This document shows positions 1 through 10,633 of a stretch of 64,000 nucleotides of DNA, one piece after another. Source of the DNA: Ephydatia muelleri (Eukaryota > Porifera > Demospongiae > Spongillida > Spongillidae); NCBI GenBank assembly GCA_013339895.1, contig JABACO010000004.1, positions 13,242,304 through 13,306,303 of the forward strand. The letters are read 5' to 3'. A program made the position numbers and the translations under genes. Within the stretch, counting starts at the first letter, position 1, and each line of letters starts with the position of its first letter. Under the pieces are notes generated by a model. That model saw nothing but the letters and a program-made list of their open reading frames with translations. It did no database searches and was not told the DNA's origin.

Positions 1-500
1 ATATGGACGCTGAAAAGCATGACTACTAAAGACATTACCATTTATGGTCAACAGCCAGGTGCCAGCTTGATCCAACATTACTACTCTGTGATTGCTGCAA
101 TCAGAAACAATCAACCTATCTCTTTGGTCAACAATAACAGAAATTGGACTACTAAACTGTCCCTGACCTGATCCGTGTTGGCAAAACTTCTGCAGGAATT
201 GTCCCCCTGTTGTCAACTTCTGAATGCAATGATTGTTACGATCAGCAACATACATCATATCTCCCTTGATGAGTAAGCCATGCGGATGATTGAACTGACC
301 ATCACCACTCCCACCACTACCTATGGTTCTCTTCTGATGGCCAGCTTGGTCAAACACATGAATACTGTTGTCTCTTAAACAGGATACATAGATGTCTCCA
401 CTATCATGGATGGCAATATCTGTTGGACCACCACCTGCAATTGATAACAAGCTCTGGCTTACATAGGGTGCTGTACTCCCTTCTCACATTAAGGTCACAA
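1..500 (-). pseudogene. TRIM-NHL paralogue fragment (NHL-repeat part), cut by gap
   Basis: Read on the minus strand, this segment aligns almost base for base with 5480-5967 of the intact TRIM-NHL gene, with scattered substitutions. It encodes the end of the filamin-type domain and the first NHL repeats. Compared with the intact gene there is one extra base near 440 (gcaggtggtgg against gcagtgatgat), which breaks the frame between the filamin end and the first NHL repeat. The rest of the NHL part stays open. The copy runs off the left window edge and into the 1-kb gap. It may be a pseudogene, or a real gene with a sequence error beside the gap. Homology is clear; functional status is not. Confidence 0.75.
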
Positions 501-1500
501 NNNNNNNNNNNNNNNNNNNNNNNNNNNNNNNNNNNNNNNNNNNNNNNNNNNNNNNNNNNNNNNNNNNNNNNNNNNNNNNNNNNNNNNNNNNNNNNNNNNN
601 NNNNNNNNNNNNNNNNNNNNNNNNNNNNNNNNNNNNNNNNNNNNNNNNNNNNNNNNNNNNNNNNNNNNNNNNNNNNNNNNNNNNNNNNNNNNNNNNNNNN
701 NNNNNNNNNNNNNNNNNNNNNNNNNNNNNNNNNNNNNNNNNNNNNNNNNNNNNNNNNNNNNNNNNNNNNNNNNNNNNNNNNNNNNNNNNNNNNNNNNNNN
801 NNNNNNNNNNNNNNNNNNNNNNNNNNNNNNNNNNNNNNNNNNNNNNNNNNNNNNNNNNNNNNNNNNNNNNNNNNNNNNNNNNNNNNNNNNNNNNNNNNNN
901 NNNNNNNNNNNNNNNNNNNNNNNNNNNNNNNNNNNNNNNNNNNNNNNNNNNNNNNNNNNNNNNNNNNNNNNNNNNNNNNNNNNNNNNNNNNNNNNNNNNN
1001 NNNNNNNNNNNNNNNNNNNNNNNNNNNNNNNNNNNNNNNNNNNNNNNNNNNNNNNNNNNNNNNNNNNNNNNNNNNNNNNNNNNNNNNNNNNNNNNNNNNN
1101 NNNNNNNNNNNNNNNNNNNNNNNNNNNNNNNNNNNNNNNNNNNNNNNNNNNNNNNNNNNNNNNNNNNNNNNNNNNNNNNNNNNNNNNNNNNNNNNNNNNN
1201 NNNNNNNNNNNNNNNNNNNNNNNNNNNNNNNNNNNNNNNNNNNNNNNNNNNNNNNNNNNNNNNNNNNNNNNNNNNNNNNNNNNNNNNNNNNNNNNNNNNN
1301 NNNNNNNNNNNNNNNNNNNNNNNNNNNNNNNNNNNNNNNNNNNNNNNNNNNNNNNNNNNNNNNNNNNNNNNNNNNNNNNNNNNNNNNNNNNNNNNNNNNN
1401 NNNNNNNNNNNNNNNNNNNNNNNNNNNNNNNNNNNNNNNNNNNNNNNNNNNNNNNNNNNNNNNNNNNNNNNNNNNNNNNNNNNNNNNNNNNNNNNNNNNN
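501..1500. other. assembly gap (1000 N)
   Basis: Exactly 1000 undetermined bases. The round length suggests a scaffold gap of nominal size. Open frames crossing it are meaningless. Confidence 0.99.
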
Positions 1501-2690
1501 GTTGAGCATATCTTTAGCCCTGCAACATTCTTGTCCATTCAAATTGCATACAAACATTGTGTCTATAGAGCTACAACTAAAATGATACATGATAAATAAA
1601 TCACATAAATCAGGCTTTGACAGATAGCATAAATGGGGTATGAATTTGCAATGAATTATGAAGTATTCAAAACATGAAGATACAATTTTGACCAAACGTT
1701 TACCCACAGGTAGCTAATCATATTCCACACATAAATACTGAACATCTTTCTGGGACACGTATTCTCCGCGACAGGACAGCCCTTAAAATGGCTGGCAGCC
1801 ATCTTTTCCTACCTTTGCAGCATTTTCTTTAGGGCAGTTTACCCAGAAACAGCACTGTCACAATACTGCAATATTAATATACATCTACAGTGCTCGTTTC
1901 TGTGTAAACTGCCCTAAAGAAACAAAAAGATAGCTGCCTGATTGATTGAAGGATTGGTGTACCAGTAAGGGTAGAAGATTTGAACTAACCAATTGGAAGA
2001 TATCACAAGCGCACATATTGTCCATATAAGCTCCCTTTTCTAAAGAGATTCACCAATTATGGATTTGTATCTTCTTGTAAACCAAGTCACAAAAAATTAA
2101 ATTATTCAGTAACACTGTTTTTTTTTTTAAACATGCTAGCCCTGTTTGTTTACATAATACTGATCTAGTTTGGTAATGATTAGAGCAATGTTATCTGTTT
2201 TCATTTGCATAATGAAAATAGAGACAACCTTATCCAAGTTGAGCAGTCAATGTAGTTGACATTAAATGTAAAGAACTCCATACGGCCCCATGATGATCGA
2301 ATTTCTTTATTCAGGACACAGAAGAAAATAAATGTCAAATGAATTAATAATTGTAAACACTATTTGGATGTTGTGGCATCTTTCATTCTGATCAATGCTT
2401 GTAAGTTTCCAAAAGAATGAATACACTTATGATATTTGTCAGCAGCTGAATGGCACTCGTGCTTAGTTCTTACTGCAATCACAACAAGTAATTGTCAGTG
2501 TCGAAGGCAAGTATTAAAAGAATAGGTTCCTATCAATCAACTGACTTCTTTGAGAACTAAACTTCTCCCCAAAATGTTACTCCTGCCTTAAACTCCACTC
2601 ACCAAGGGAACCTTGCTGAAGAGTAGGAGAAAGACAGCCCTGTACCACTTCTGCAGCTCCCTGATCACATGACTATGGCACTGGATGTAC
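1501..2690. other. non-coding stretch with a MITE-like hairpin
   Basis: No coding region could be supported. The only structure is the inverted repeat at 1794-1938, annotated separately, in AT-rich sequence. Confidence 0.5.
1794..1938. repeat. hairpin / MITE-like inverted repeat
   Basis: The left arm (core 1824-1858, containing ctttagggcagttta) is followed after about 27 bases by its reverse complement (core 1886-1923, containing taaactgccctaaag). Weaker complementarity extends outward to about 1794 and 1938 (ggcagccatctttt against agatagctgcc). A short element with long arms and no coding capacity is typical of a foldback MITE. No clear target-site duplication was seen. Confidence 0.7.
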
Positions 2691-2696
2691 AGCCTG

Positions 2697-2960
2697 GTGA
2701 AGAGGGGAGGGAGAGCCAGTGTGAGTGAGGACACACACCATGGGAAGAGGGGAGGGAGAGCCAGTGTGAGGGGACACACATGGGAAGAGGGAAGGGAGAG
2801 CCAGTGTGTGTGACACATGGGAAGAGGGGAGGGAGAGCCAATGTGAGTGAGGACACACACAGATGGGAAGAGGGGAGGGAGAGCCAGTGTGAGTGAGCAC
2901 AAACACACTGAGAAGAGGGGAGGGAGAGCCAGTGTGAGTGAGGACATACACACATGGGAA
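2697..2960. repeat. minisatellite, about 42-bp unit, about 6 copies
   Basis: The unit contains gggaagaggggagggagagc followed by cagtgtgagtgaggacacac and repeats about six times with small length changes. All three minus-strand frames stay open across it only because the repeat lacks stops, so those frames are not genes. Confidence 0.9.
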
Positions 2961-4112
2961 GGGGATTGTCGATTTGTGTTCACACCGCCAGATACAATAT
3001 ATTGTAGTACTTGGTAGTAGGTACTATGTCGCTGATTAAGTGCTGCATTTCATCACGTGAGGAAAAATAACTTTGTATGTCATTTTGCATAAACCGTGAA
3101 CTCAATATGGCGTCAGTCAAGATTGTGTCGTAGCGCTGGATCTTCAGAGGAACGAGAAGATACCAATAGCAGGTCAGCATGCAAGTAACGCGTGGGAGTG
3201 GACCAGCGAATACAACAATTATGTCTGTGGGTACCTCCTAGCCAGTAGCTAAGCTATTATGTACATGAAACATGGCGGAGAGCATGGGAAGGTTTGGGGT
3301 GAGTGAGGCAACCACTCCCAACTAGGAGGATTTAGGGGAGCGTCTCCAGTGGGGTCTGGGGACTCGCCCCAGAATATTTCCTGCAATGTGACTGGCGCAG
3401 GGTAGGAAAAGCACACGTGCAAAAATTGTCTATGTCAACTTTTATTAGTGGGACTGAAGTTTTGCCCTTTAGAAATCAAACACAACATTTCCTTCATTAT
3501 ATACAGCTAGTCTGCATTAGAAAAAACGAATGTATAGAGAAATGCTTGCATGCTATTAAATGGAGAAACATCTTCGCACTGAAAGCATGTTTCTGGAGCG
3601 GGTTGAGTAGGGTTTTTACCGATAGCTGGTAAAGCCGATTGAGAATCGATGTTGATTTGATAACACCAACTGCAAGCCATGATAAACCAAACCAGATAAC
3701 TATAATAACTATAATCTTTAGTAGTCGATGGCAACCATGCCAATAAATATACACCTTTTCATGTTGTATTTAGCCGTTTCTCGAGTTAGACCTCGGTCAG
3801 GCCATGGCCCGAAACGTGGCCTATTCTAACTGCTCTGATGTATCCGTATGTAGCCTTTATTACAAGAGGATTTGTCGTGACTTCAGTACTTTTACTGCTA
3901 TAGGCCCATCAATTGATTGTAATTGTGTTAAGACAAGGATACACCCATCTCCTTTCACAGCTGGGTTTTTAATCATTAGTAGCTTAGCTGGCAGAACAGG
4001 CGTAACCACAAGTATAGTGGACAGGTTGACTTTGTACTGTACACCTGGCGAAAATATATCGAGGGGTGCATTGCAGTGTTAATCACGTTATCTGTCATCA
4101 GGATTGCTACCA
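2961..4112. other. upstream region of the TRIM-NHL gene
   Basis: No convincing coding region. A 92-codon open frame at 3804-4082 resembles nothing recognisable. A possible 3' splice site (tctgtcatcag, ending at 4101) lies 11 bases before the chosen start codon, so a non-coding 5' exon may sit somewhere in this stretch. Confidence 0.4.
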
Positions 4113-6293
4113 ATGGACCATGTGATCTGTCAGCTGTGTTCCAAGCCCTTCATGGACCCAAGAATCCTACCATGTCTGCACTCGTTTTGCAGTCAGTGTT
4201 TATCCAAGAAGGTGGAAGATGCTGAGCCTCAACGAAGCCTGCAGTGTCCCACCTGTCTACGAAAGTTTCCCATCCCACCAGGAGGAGCCGGTGTACTTAC
4301 TCGGAACCTCCATCTTGGACATGAGGTGGAGATTGCTGAGTACATGTCAAAATTTCTCAGCGATCATGCGGTGTCCTGCACATTCTGCGTAAATGGATGC
4401 TCCAACCATGCAGTTGCGTTCTGTTGTTCATGTCGTATGTTCCTGTGCAAGGCTGGGCAAGACTGCCACGAATATGTTCCACAATTGTTTGCACACAGTG
4501 TGGTTGGACTGGGCAAGGAATCAGCCACACTGCTACCAACTATTATGAAACCAGCTGAACTTTACTGCACTCACCTGAAACACAAGAAGCAGGAGTTGGA
4601 TTTCTATTGTAAGTCCTGCAACTCTTCTGTCTGTCGAGACTGCATCATATCAAGTCACAAAGACCACAATTTTACTGAGCTGCCCACTGTTGCAGAGACT
4701 CACCGTGATGAAATGAGAAGGGCTCTTAAGTGTGCACAGAAAGATACATCAATACTAGCTGCAGCCATTGATACAAATAACAAAATGACACAGCAAGTGG
4801 AGACTTCCAAACAAGAAGCTGAATTGGCCATCAAACATGCCTTTAGACTTCTGTTGGAAACGTTGGAGCGAAGGAAGAAGGCACTGTTAACAGACTTGGA
4901 AGCCATTTCATTCTCTAAGACAACAGCTCTGACCCTCCAGAAGGAGCAGTTGATGAAGATGCAAGATGAGATTGGTCACTACACTAAGATGGCTGCCCAC
5001 ATTCTCCAGACCCATACTGATCACGAGATGATAGCACTTGGAGATCTGCTACCTACTGAACTGAAGGCCACCCTGAAGAAGGTTGAGAATGTGTCCCTCA
5101 CTCCAAAGCAGTCTAGTAACATACATGTGTCCCTACGCACTGATTCTCTTATTAAGGAACTCTCCATATTTGGTCAAGTAATGGACTCACCTCCATCTCC
5201 ATCACAAACCACATGGTCTGTCTCAGTGGCCGAAGTAAAGGAAATGTTTTATGTTAAAGTGGAGACCATGACCTCAAAGGGAGAGAGGTACCCACATGGT
5301 GGTCTACAGGTGAAGGCTGAGCTGAAGCCCAAGTCACATGATGGAGCAGTTGTCCCTGGACAAGTGAACGACCACAGGGATGGTACCTACACCATCACCC
5401 TCACCCCTCAGACTGCTGGTCCTCATCAGCTACTCATCACAATGGATGGTCAACATGTACAGAAGAGCCCTTGTGACCTTAATGTGAGAAGGGAGTACAG
5501 CACCCTATGTAAGCCAGAGCTTGTTATCAATTGCAGTGATGATCCAACAGATATTGCCATCCATGACAGTGGAGACATCTATGTAGCCTGTTTCAGTGAC
5601 AACAGTATTCATGTGTTTGACCAAGCTGGCCATCAGAAGAGAACCATAGGTAGTTGTGGGAGTGGTGATGGTCAGTTCAATCATCCGCATGGCTTATTCA
5701 TCAAGGGAGATGTGATTTATGTTGCTGATCGTAACAATCATTGCATTCAGAAGTTGACAACAGGCGGACAATTCCTGCAAAAGTTTGGCCAACGTGGATC
5801 AGGTCAGGGACAGTTTAGTTGTCCAATTTCTGTTATTGTTGACCAAAGAGATAGGTTGATTGTTTCTGATTGCAACAATCACAGAGTAGTAATGTTGGAT
5901 CAAGCTGGCACCTGGCTGTTGAACATAAATGGTAATGTCTCCGGTAGTCATGCTTTTCAGCGTCCATACGGTCTTGCCTTGGATCCTCAAGGGAACATCC
6001 ATGTTGCAGCCCATGGTTCAAACACTGTCAAAGTCTTCACACCTGAGGGGACCTATGTCAGATCATATGGGGATATAAAGGCTCCATCTGGAATACATAT
6101 TGATGAAGAAGGTTACAGTCTTGTTAATGCGCAGACAGGCAATTGCCTTTCCATCTTTGATCCACAAGGAAACAAGGTTCACATAGTTGGTAATCTCAAT
6201 CAACCCCTAGGTGTTATTCTAGATCCTAAGAGTGGTAGTCTGTATGTAGCAAACTATGGTGCTAAAGCTGTATTGAAGTATTCCACTTTGTAG
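4113..6293 (+). CDS. TRIM-NHL protein (RING, two B-boxes, coiled coil, filamin, NHL)
   Basis: A single open frame of 726 codons. The start chosen is the ATG at 4113 (MDHVICQLC). Frame upstream of it opens only with a TTG, and the RING begins at once. Visible domains: C3HC4 RING about residues 6-50 (CQLC, CLHSFCSQC, CPTC); first B-box about 88-130 (CTFC, CHEY); second B-box about 150-190 (CTHLKHKKQELDFYC, CRDC, HKDH); coiled coil about 190-330; filamin/ABP280-type Ig domain about 360-458 (ending VQKSPCDLNV); and about six NHL repeats from 465 to the end (GSGDGQFNHPHGL, VADRNNHCIQKL). The family (TRIM2/3/71-like) acts as E3 ubiquitin ligases or RNA-binding regulators. The coding part has no intron, which could mean a retro-copied origin. 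It is the only intact member of a local cluster with relics at 1-500 and 8.68-9.60 kb. The orthologue within the family cannot be decided. Confidence 0.93.
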   Translation: MDHVICQLCSKPFMDPRILPCLHSFCSQCLSKKVEDAEPQRSLQCPTCLRKFPIPPGGAGVLTRNLHLGHEVEIAEYMSKFLSDHAVSCTFCVNGCSNHAVAFCCSCRMFLCKAGQDCHEYVPQLFAHSVVGLGKESATLLPTIMKPAELYCTHLKHKKQELDFYCKSCNSSVCRDCIISSHKDHNFTELPTVAETHRDEMRRALKCAQKDTSILAAAIDTNNKMTQQVETSKQEAELAIKHAFRLLLETLERRKKALLTDLEAISFSKTTALTLQKEQLMKMQDEIGHYTKMAAHILQTHTDHEMIALGDLLPTELKATLKKVENVSLTPKQSSNIHVSLRTDSLIKELSIFGQVMDSPPSPSQTTWSVSVAEVKEMFYVKVETMTSKGERYPHGGLQVKAELKPKSHDGAVVPGQVNDHRDGTYTITLTPQTAGPHQLLITMDGQHVQKSPCDLNVRREYSTLCKPELVINCSDDPTDIAIHDSGDIYVACFSDNSIHVFDQAGHQKRTIGSCGSGDGQFNHPHGLFIKGDVIYVADRNNHCIQKLTTGGQFLQKFGQRGSGQGQFSCPISVIVDQRDRLIVSDCNNHRVVMLDQAGTWLLNINGNVSGSHAFQRPYGLALDPQGNIHVAAHGSNTVKVFTPEGTYVRSYGDIKAPSGIHIDEEGYSLVNAQTGNCLSIFDPQGNKVHIVGNLNQPLGVILDPKSGSLYVANYGAKAVLKYSTL

Positions 6294-6379
6294 TGTGATG
6301 TAATTATGCCTTCTAAATGTTTGATTGAAATGGCTTGCGCATTCTGTGATGTAATATGGATAGCTGTCATGCATGGCAA

Positions 6380-6385
6380 AATAAA
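6380..6385 (+). promoter_or_regulatory. polyadenylation signal AATAAA
   Basis: A canonical AATAAA lies 87 bases after the TRIM-NHL stop codon, the usual spacing for a 3' end signal. It is consistent with the transcript ending near 6400. Confidence 0.55.
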
Positions 6386-6399
6386 GGAGGTGTGCCCTA

Positions 6400-8670
6400 A
6401 AAGCACATAATTCAATCAGATGTGCATGTGCTCAAATGATTGAGGACTGTATTTCTAGATACATTTCATGTGGAAAAGTGATATTAGGATGTGCATACAC
6501 GCATACCATATGGTCTGCATGTCATGTGTCTAAGTCTAGCCATCATGAAGGGGTCTGGCCAAGCACGCTTGTCAGACACAAATACGTTTTACGTTACACA
6601 CTTAGTAGAACGTCAATGCCACTACTAGCAAGAGGGAGCCAGTGTTGTTTAAGCATGCTGGAGTGTCCATCATGTGCTCAGAACTCGTCTCTGCAGCTGC
6701 ACCTAACTGGAGTTGCTTTGAGTGTACCTGCGCGTGCTAGATTGGTCACTATGTCAGCCTAATTTTTGGGGGGAGGTGTAATGTCCACACTGTCCCTTGG
6801 ATTTGATACTTAATGATGTCATAGTCCATTTCACAGGCTGTAGGAATATCAGAGGAACCTTTTGAGTGTGACCCGTTTGCATCCTGAGGTGAGAGGTCAC
6901 TAGGTCAAATAGTCCAGCCTTCTGATCGTAGAAACATCATTGGAACTGTGCACAATCAAACAGAACTTTCAATCTCATTTTCACAGCAGGCAACAATAAA
7001 GGTACATAGAAGAGGGGCAATTTTCAACAGCATGTAGCTTCCTTAGAATTATACCTCTCAGTGTGAGTATATATAACACGAAGTGATATATCCCAGATGT
7101 GCTTTACCTTGGGCCTCCTGGTTATTTGCAGATAATTTATGTTGAAATCTGCCTGCATCATCCCATAGCAACGAAGAAGCACTTTGCCCTATATCATCAC
7201 ATGCACATGGATTGCTTTCTCATGGAGCTACAGCATTTGAAAACGGGCTACCCCAAACAGATGTCTCTCAAAACGTAATGCGCGCTATACTAAATGGTGC
7301 AATGTAGAAGTAATGAAAATAACACGTGCACAAACTACTCTCCATTGTAGCTAGCGGTAAATGTCTAGAGGTTAAGAAAAGGACTGCTATGCATAGGCTC
7401 CACTTCTTTAATTTACTGCTCACAGCTGAGAGCATAAGCTCAGTATATAATTTGATTACAAGACTGGCTAAAGAGATCATCAGAGTGACCAGGAACAAGT
7501 ATGTGAAAGGTGCCAAAGACGAAGTCAAACTTTACCTTTTGCACCTTCCATCTAGAATGCGAAAAGTGTCTGCGTATCTTTACATTATGCCAGACCACTT
7601 CCCATAGAACACGTTTCCGCAAAAAGGGACTTGTAACGCATACATTATAAAATTTCCCTACAAATGCGTTCACTAATTAAATTCAGAGTCTTACAACTAG
7701 TACTCGATCCATGACAGATACTGCAATTCTCAGTGCGTAAGAAGCAATATGTAGAGGACAATTCAAACGGTGCATCTAGAATATCAAATAATTATAAATC
7801 TTGAAAAGACACCCTTTTCACGGAAACGAACCCAAGTCAGTAATGATTGTAATTCTCCACTATGTCTGTGGTTGATGCTTTTACTTGTTTAATAGCTTGT
7901 GATCACCAGGGCACTTTATTGAACTGATCTCAGAGGCTGAAATGAGTGCCTGCTTATATACAGTGTCCCACAATTTGTGCACAATGAAGGAAAATTCTGT
8001 TCATAGTAATGATAAATCTAGCTTGCTAGTTAACTTTCCATTATTAAATGATATAATAAAATCTTGCATTGGGAAGATGTATAATGGCATAAACAACATA
8101 TTCACGAATTTACGTATTTGTCGCAACGTACAAGTAATGATACAATAAAGTGGTTGCCACAGCAACGTGCCAGGAGGGCACGAGCATTTATTGTTTTGCC
8201 GCATAAGCAAAATGCCCAGCCTCAGATTTGTTATGTCCTATAGAATAGACATATCTACCGGTATATACATGTACAGTACCATGCAGATGCAGTTTAATAC
8301 GTATCGCACGAGTCCTGATAATCTTGCTTTAACGATCATCACCACCACTTGCTCGGGTTTTGACAGTAAGTGTTGCATTCAAGACTCGCGCAAGTGATGG
8401 CGGCTATGGTGCAAGATTCCCGTGATTCGCATGAAACTCGCACATACTGTACGCGCGTGCCAAGTTGCTTCTGCATTGTATTGTACACATAGACAGAACA
8501 GCGACTTGGGCTGATTTTCGTAAACTGCAGGGAGGAGTGGGCGTGGCAACAGGCCTGTGCACAATAACACATGCATGCATGCAAAATTAAACAACGGTAA
8601 TCTCCTAAAGTGTGCAATTATTAAACTATTGACTATTATAATATATTTACGTCTTTCTATTGCTCTCAAT
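6400..8670. other. non-coding stretch between TRIM-NHL gene and relic
   Basis: Several open frames of 65-108 codons occur, but none has recognisable motifs or supported splice sites. No strong repeats seen. Confidence 0.45.
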
Positions 8671-8675
8671 TCAAG

Positions 8676-9601
8676 TACCTCCACACATCACATGTCAGTT
8701 GTATTCTAAGCCCTACAAAGAACTCAGAATTCTTCCACGCCTCCACTCTTTCTGTGGGCAGAGTATAGAGATCTGGTACCAACCTATCTGTCAGAGAAGT
8801 GTCGTCCCATTGGAGTCAATACATTACCTCAGAACCTTCATCTTGGCGTTGAAGTGGAGGTGGCTGGGTACATGTCCAAGATTGGCAGTGATGGTGTAAA
8901 GTCATGTGATGCTTGCATTGATGGAAGCACAGGGCCTGCAGTGGTGTTCTGTTGCACATGTCATGAGTTGCTGTGTTCCTGCTGCCATGAGTACCATAAA
9001 CACAGCTGAAAACTGTCCAATCATCCAATAGTTGAATTAGACAAGGAGTCACTAAAATTTCCATCTGCTATGAAATGAATTGAACGTTTCTGTTCCCAAT
9101 CCAAATGAAGAATTGAAATTGTATTTAGGAGACAGGTCAATCACTGACCCACAGAGACTGTACCCTCGTCCTCCACAAGGACCACAGGATTGCTGAGATG
9201 TGCAATATTGCAAAGGTCCACAAAGATGCCATTAAGAAAGCACAGTGTTGTCAGAGATGGGGGCCATTTCAATTTCCAAGACAACAGCTCTGACCCTTCA
9301 GAAGGAGCAGTTGATAGAAATGCAATATGAGATTGGTCGCTACACTGAGATGACCTCCCACATCATCCTGACTCACACTGATCATGAGATAGTAGCACTT
9401 GGAGATCTGCTATCTACCGAACTGAAGGCACTCAAAGCCAGGGTTGAGAATATGTTTCTCACCCCAAATCAGTCTAGTGAGATACATGTGTCCCCCACAC
9501 ACGTGTTAAGGATCTCTCCATATTCAGTCATTCATGTAATGGACTCATCTCCATCTCCATCACAAAGCACATGGCCATCTGTGTTGGTGGCAAAATTGTA
9601 G
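8676..9601 (+). pseudogene. decayed TRIM-NHL copy (RING to filamin start)
   Basis: Successive frames show a damaged RING (CQLYSKPYKELRILPRLHSF, where CQLC has become CQLY and CLHSFC has become RLHSFC), a B-box 1 piece (CDACIDG, CHEYHKH) ending in a stop near 9007, a missing B-box 2, and then the coiled coil at 9245-9560 (SKTTALTLQKEQLIEMQ, LGDLLSTELKAL). It ends at the position where the filamin domain begins in the intact gene (PSPSQSTW). It has lost zinc ligands, carries stops and frame breaks, and lacks filamin and NHL parts. It lies in tandem with the intact gene, so it is a dead paralogue. Confidence 0.88.
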
Positions 9602-9921
9602 TGCTAACACTGTGTAATGTAGCAATTAAATATGTGCAGCTATTTCGTGATCTTGAAACATCAATGGCTCTTCAAATATTTGTTAAGCCTCCAAATAAAT
9701 AAGCATGTCCAAAGGTTACCACAGAAAGATTACCTGCATGCTGACTGCATCTCTCCCAATTCAACAACAACAAAACAAAATGGACGTCATAAACCTTTTG
9801 AATATTTGGTCATGATTTCAATCGGCTTTGATTTGTATTTCAATGAAACAAAACACGCCAGTAAATAGGAATGGCAAACGTAAAAACATTGGTGCTGAAC
9901 ACTTTGTGCATGATTACAGGG

Positions 9922-10072
9922 GCGGGATCCAGGAATTTATTAAGCGGAGGGGCACACTTACTAAAAGTTAATTATAGAGTGAGACAACAGGGGCGTGGGT
10001 CTCCAAAGGGGGTGGGTGCGGTAGGGGATGTGCGCGAAGCGCGAAAGCTTTGCATAAAAAAAAAAAACTAGA
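9922..10072 (+). repeat. decayed interspersed repeat with A-rich tail
   Basis: A stretch with ggggcgggatccaggaattt, a G-rich middle, gcgcgaagcgcgaaag and a run of A at 10059-10070 looks like the end of a retroposed element. The family is not identified. No target duplication was resolved. Confidence 0.35.
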
Positions 10073-10137
10073 GCACCGTGCGGACAAGAAAATTATTCGC
10101 TAAATACATCCATAATTTCGGACCTAAAGCCATGTGG

Positions 10138-10204
10138 TAGTTGGGCGTAGCCCGACCTTCGCGTTTCTTCCGTCATAACGCGAAGGTCGGGCTACCCCCA
10201 ACTA
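10138..10204. repeat. short near-perfect hairpin, 26-bp arms
   Basis: Bases 10138-10163 and 10179-10204 are reverse complements at 25 of 26 positions (core tagcccgaccttcgcg), separated by a 15-base loop. The stem is GC-rich in an AT-rich setting. It has no stop-plus-U-tract function in a eukaryote, so a foldback mobile element remnant is most likely. Confidence 0.85.
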
Positions 10205-10445
10205 GCCGTGTGGTGCATCTATCGGGCTTGTCCACTCCACTTCACTTTGGATCCCCTCAGACACAAGCTTGACGTCCTAACCAATTGTATTTCATACATC
10301 AGCAAGAGTGGAAATTAAAATGTTAAAATATACATAGATACATACATAACTTTATATAATCTATGGCTATGCTAACAGTAACATGGGATTTGCGCTTTCT
10401 AATACCAACGCTTGTGCTGCTAAACCTGAAAGCATGAGAATAGGT

Positions 10446-10475
<30 letters not shown>
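10446..10475. repeat. poly-G tract (30 G)
   Basis: An uninterrupted G run just upstream of the mannosidase gene. Such runs can form quadruplexes and are also where consensus errors in length are frequent. Confidence 0.95.
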
Positions 10476-10476
<1 letters not shown>

Positions 10477-10633
10477 ACCCCTCCTGCAATAAACGACACG
10501 CAGTTTTTGTGACGTTGTGAAGCAGTCGCCTGTATTATAAGTATTATACATGTATTATGTGGTTTCAATAAACATTGCAACCACGTGACATCGCACTACA
10601 TAAGCTCCGAAGCAACGCCCCATTTCTGCAGAC

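Noticed and set aside
423-1707. Open frames of 347-407 codons
   Set aside because: They run through the N gap and contain almost only undetermined residues.
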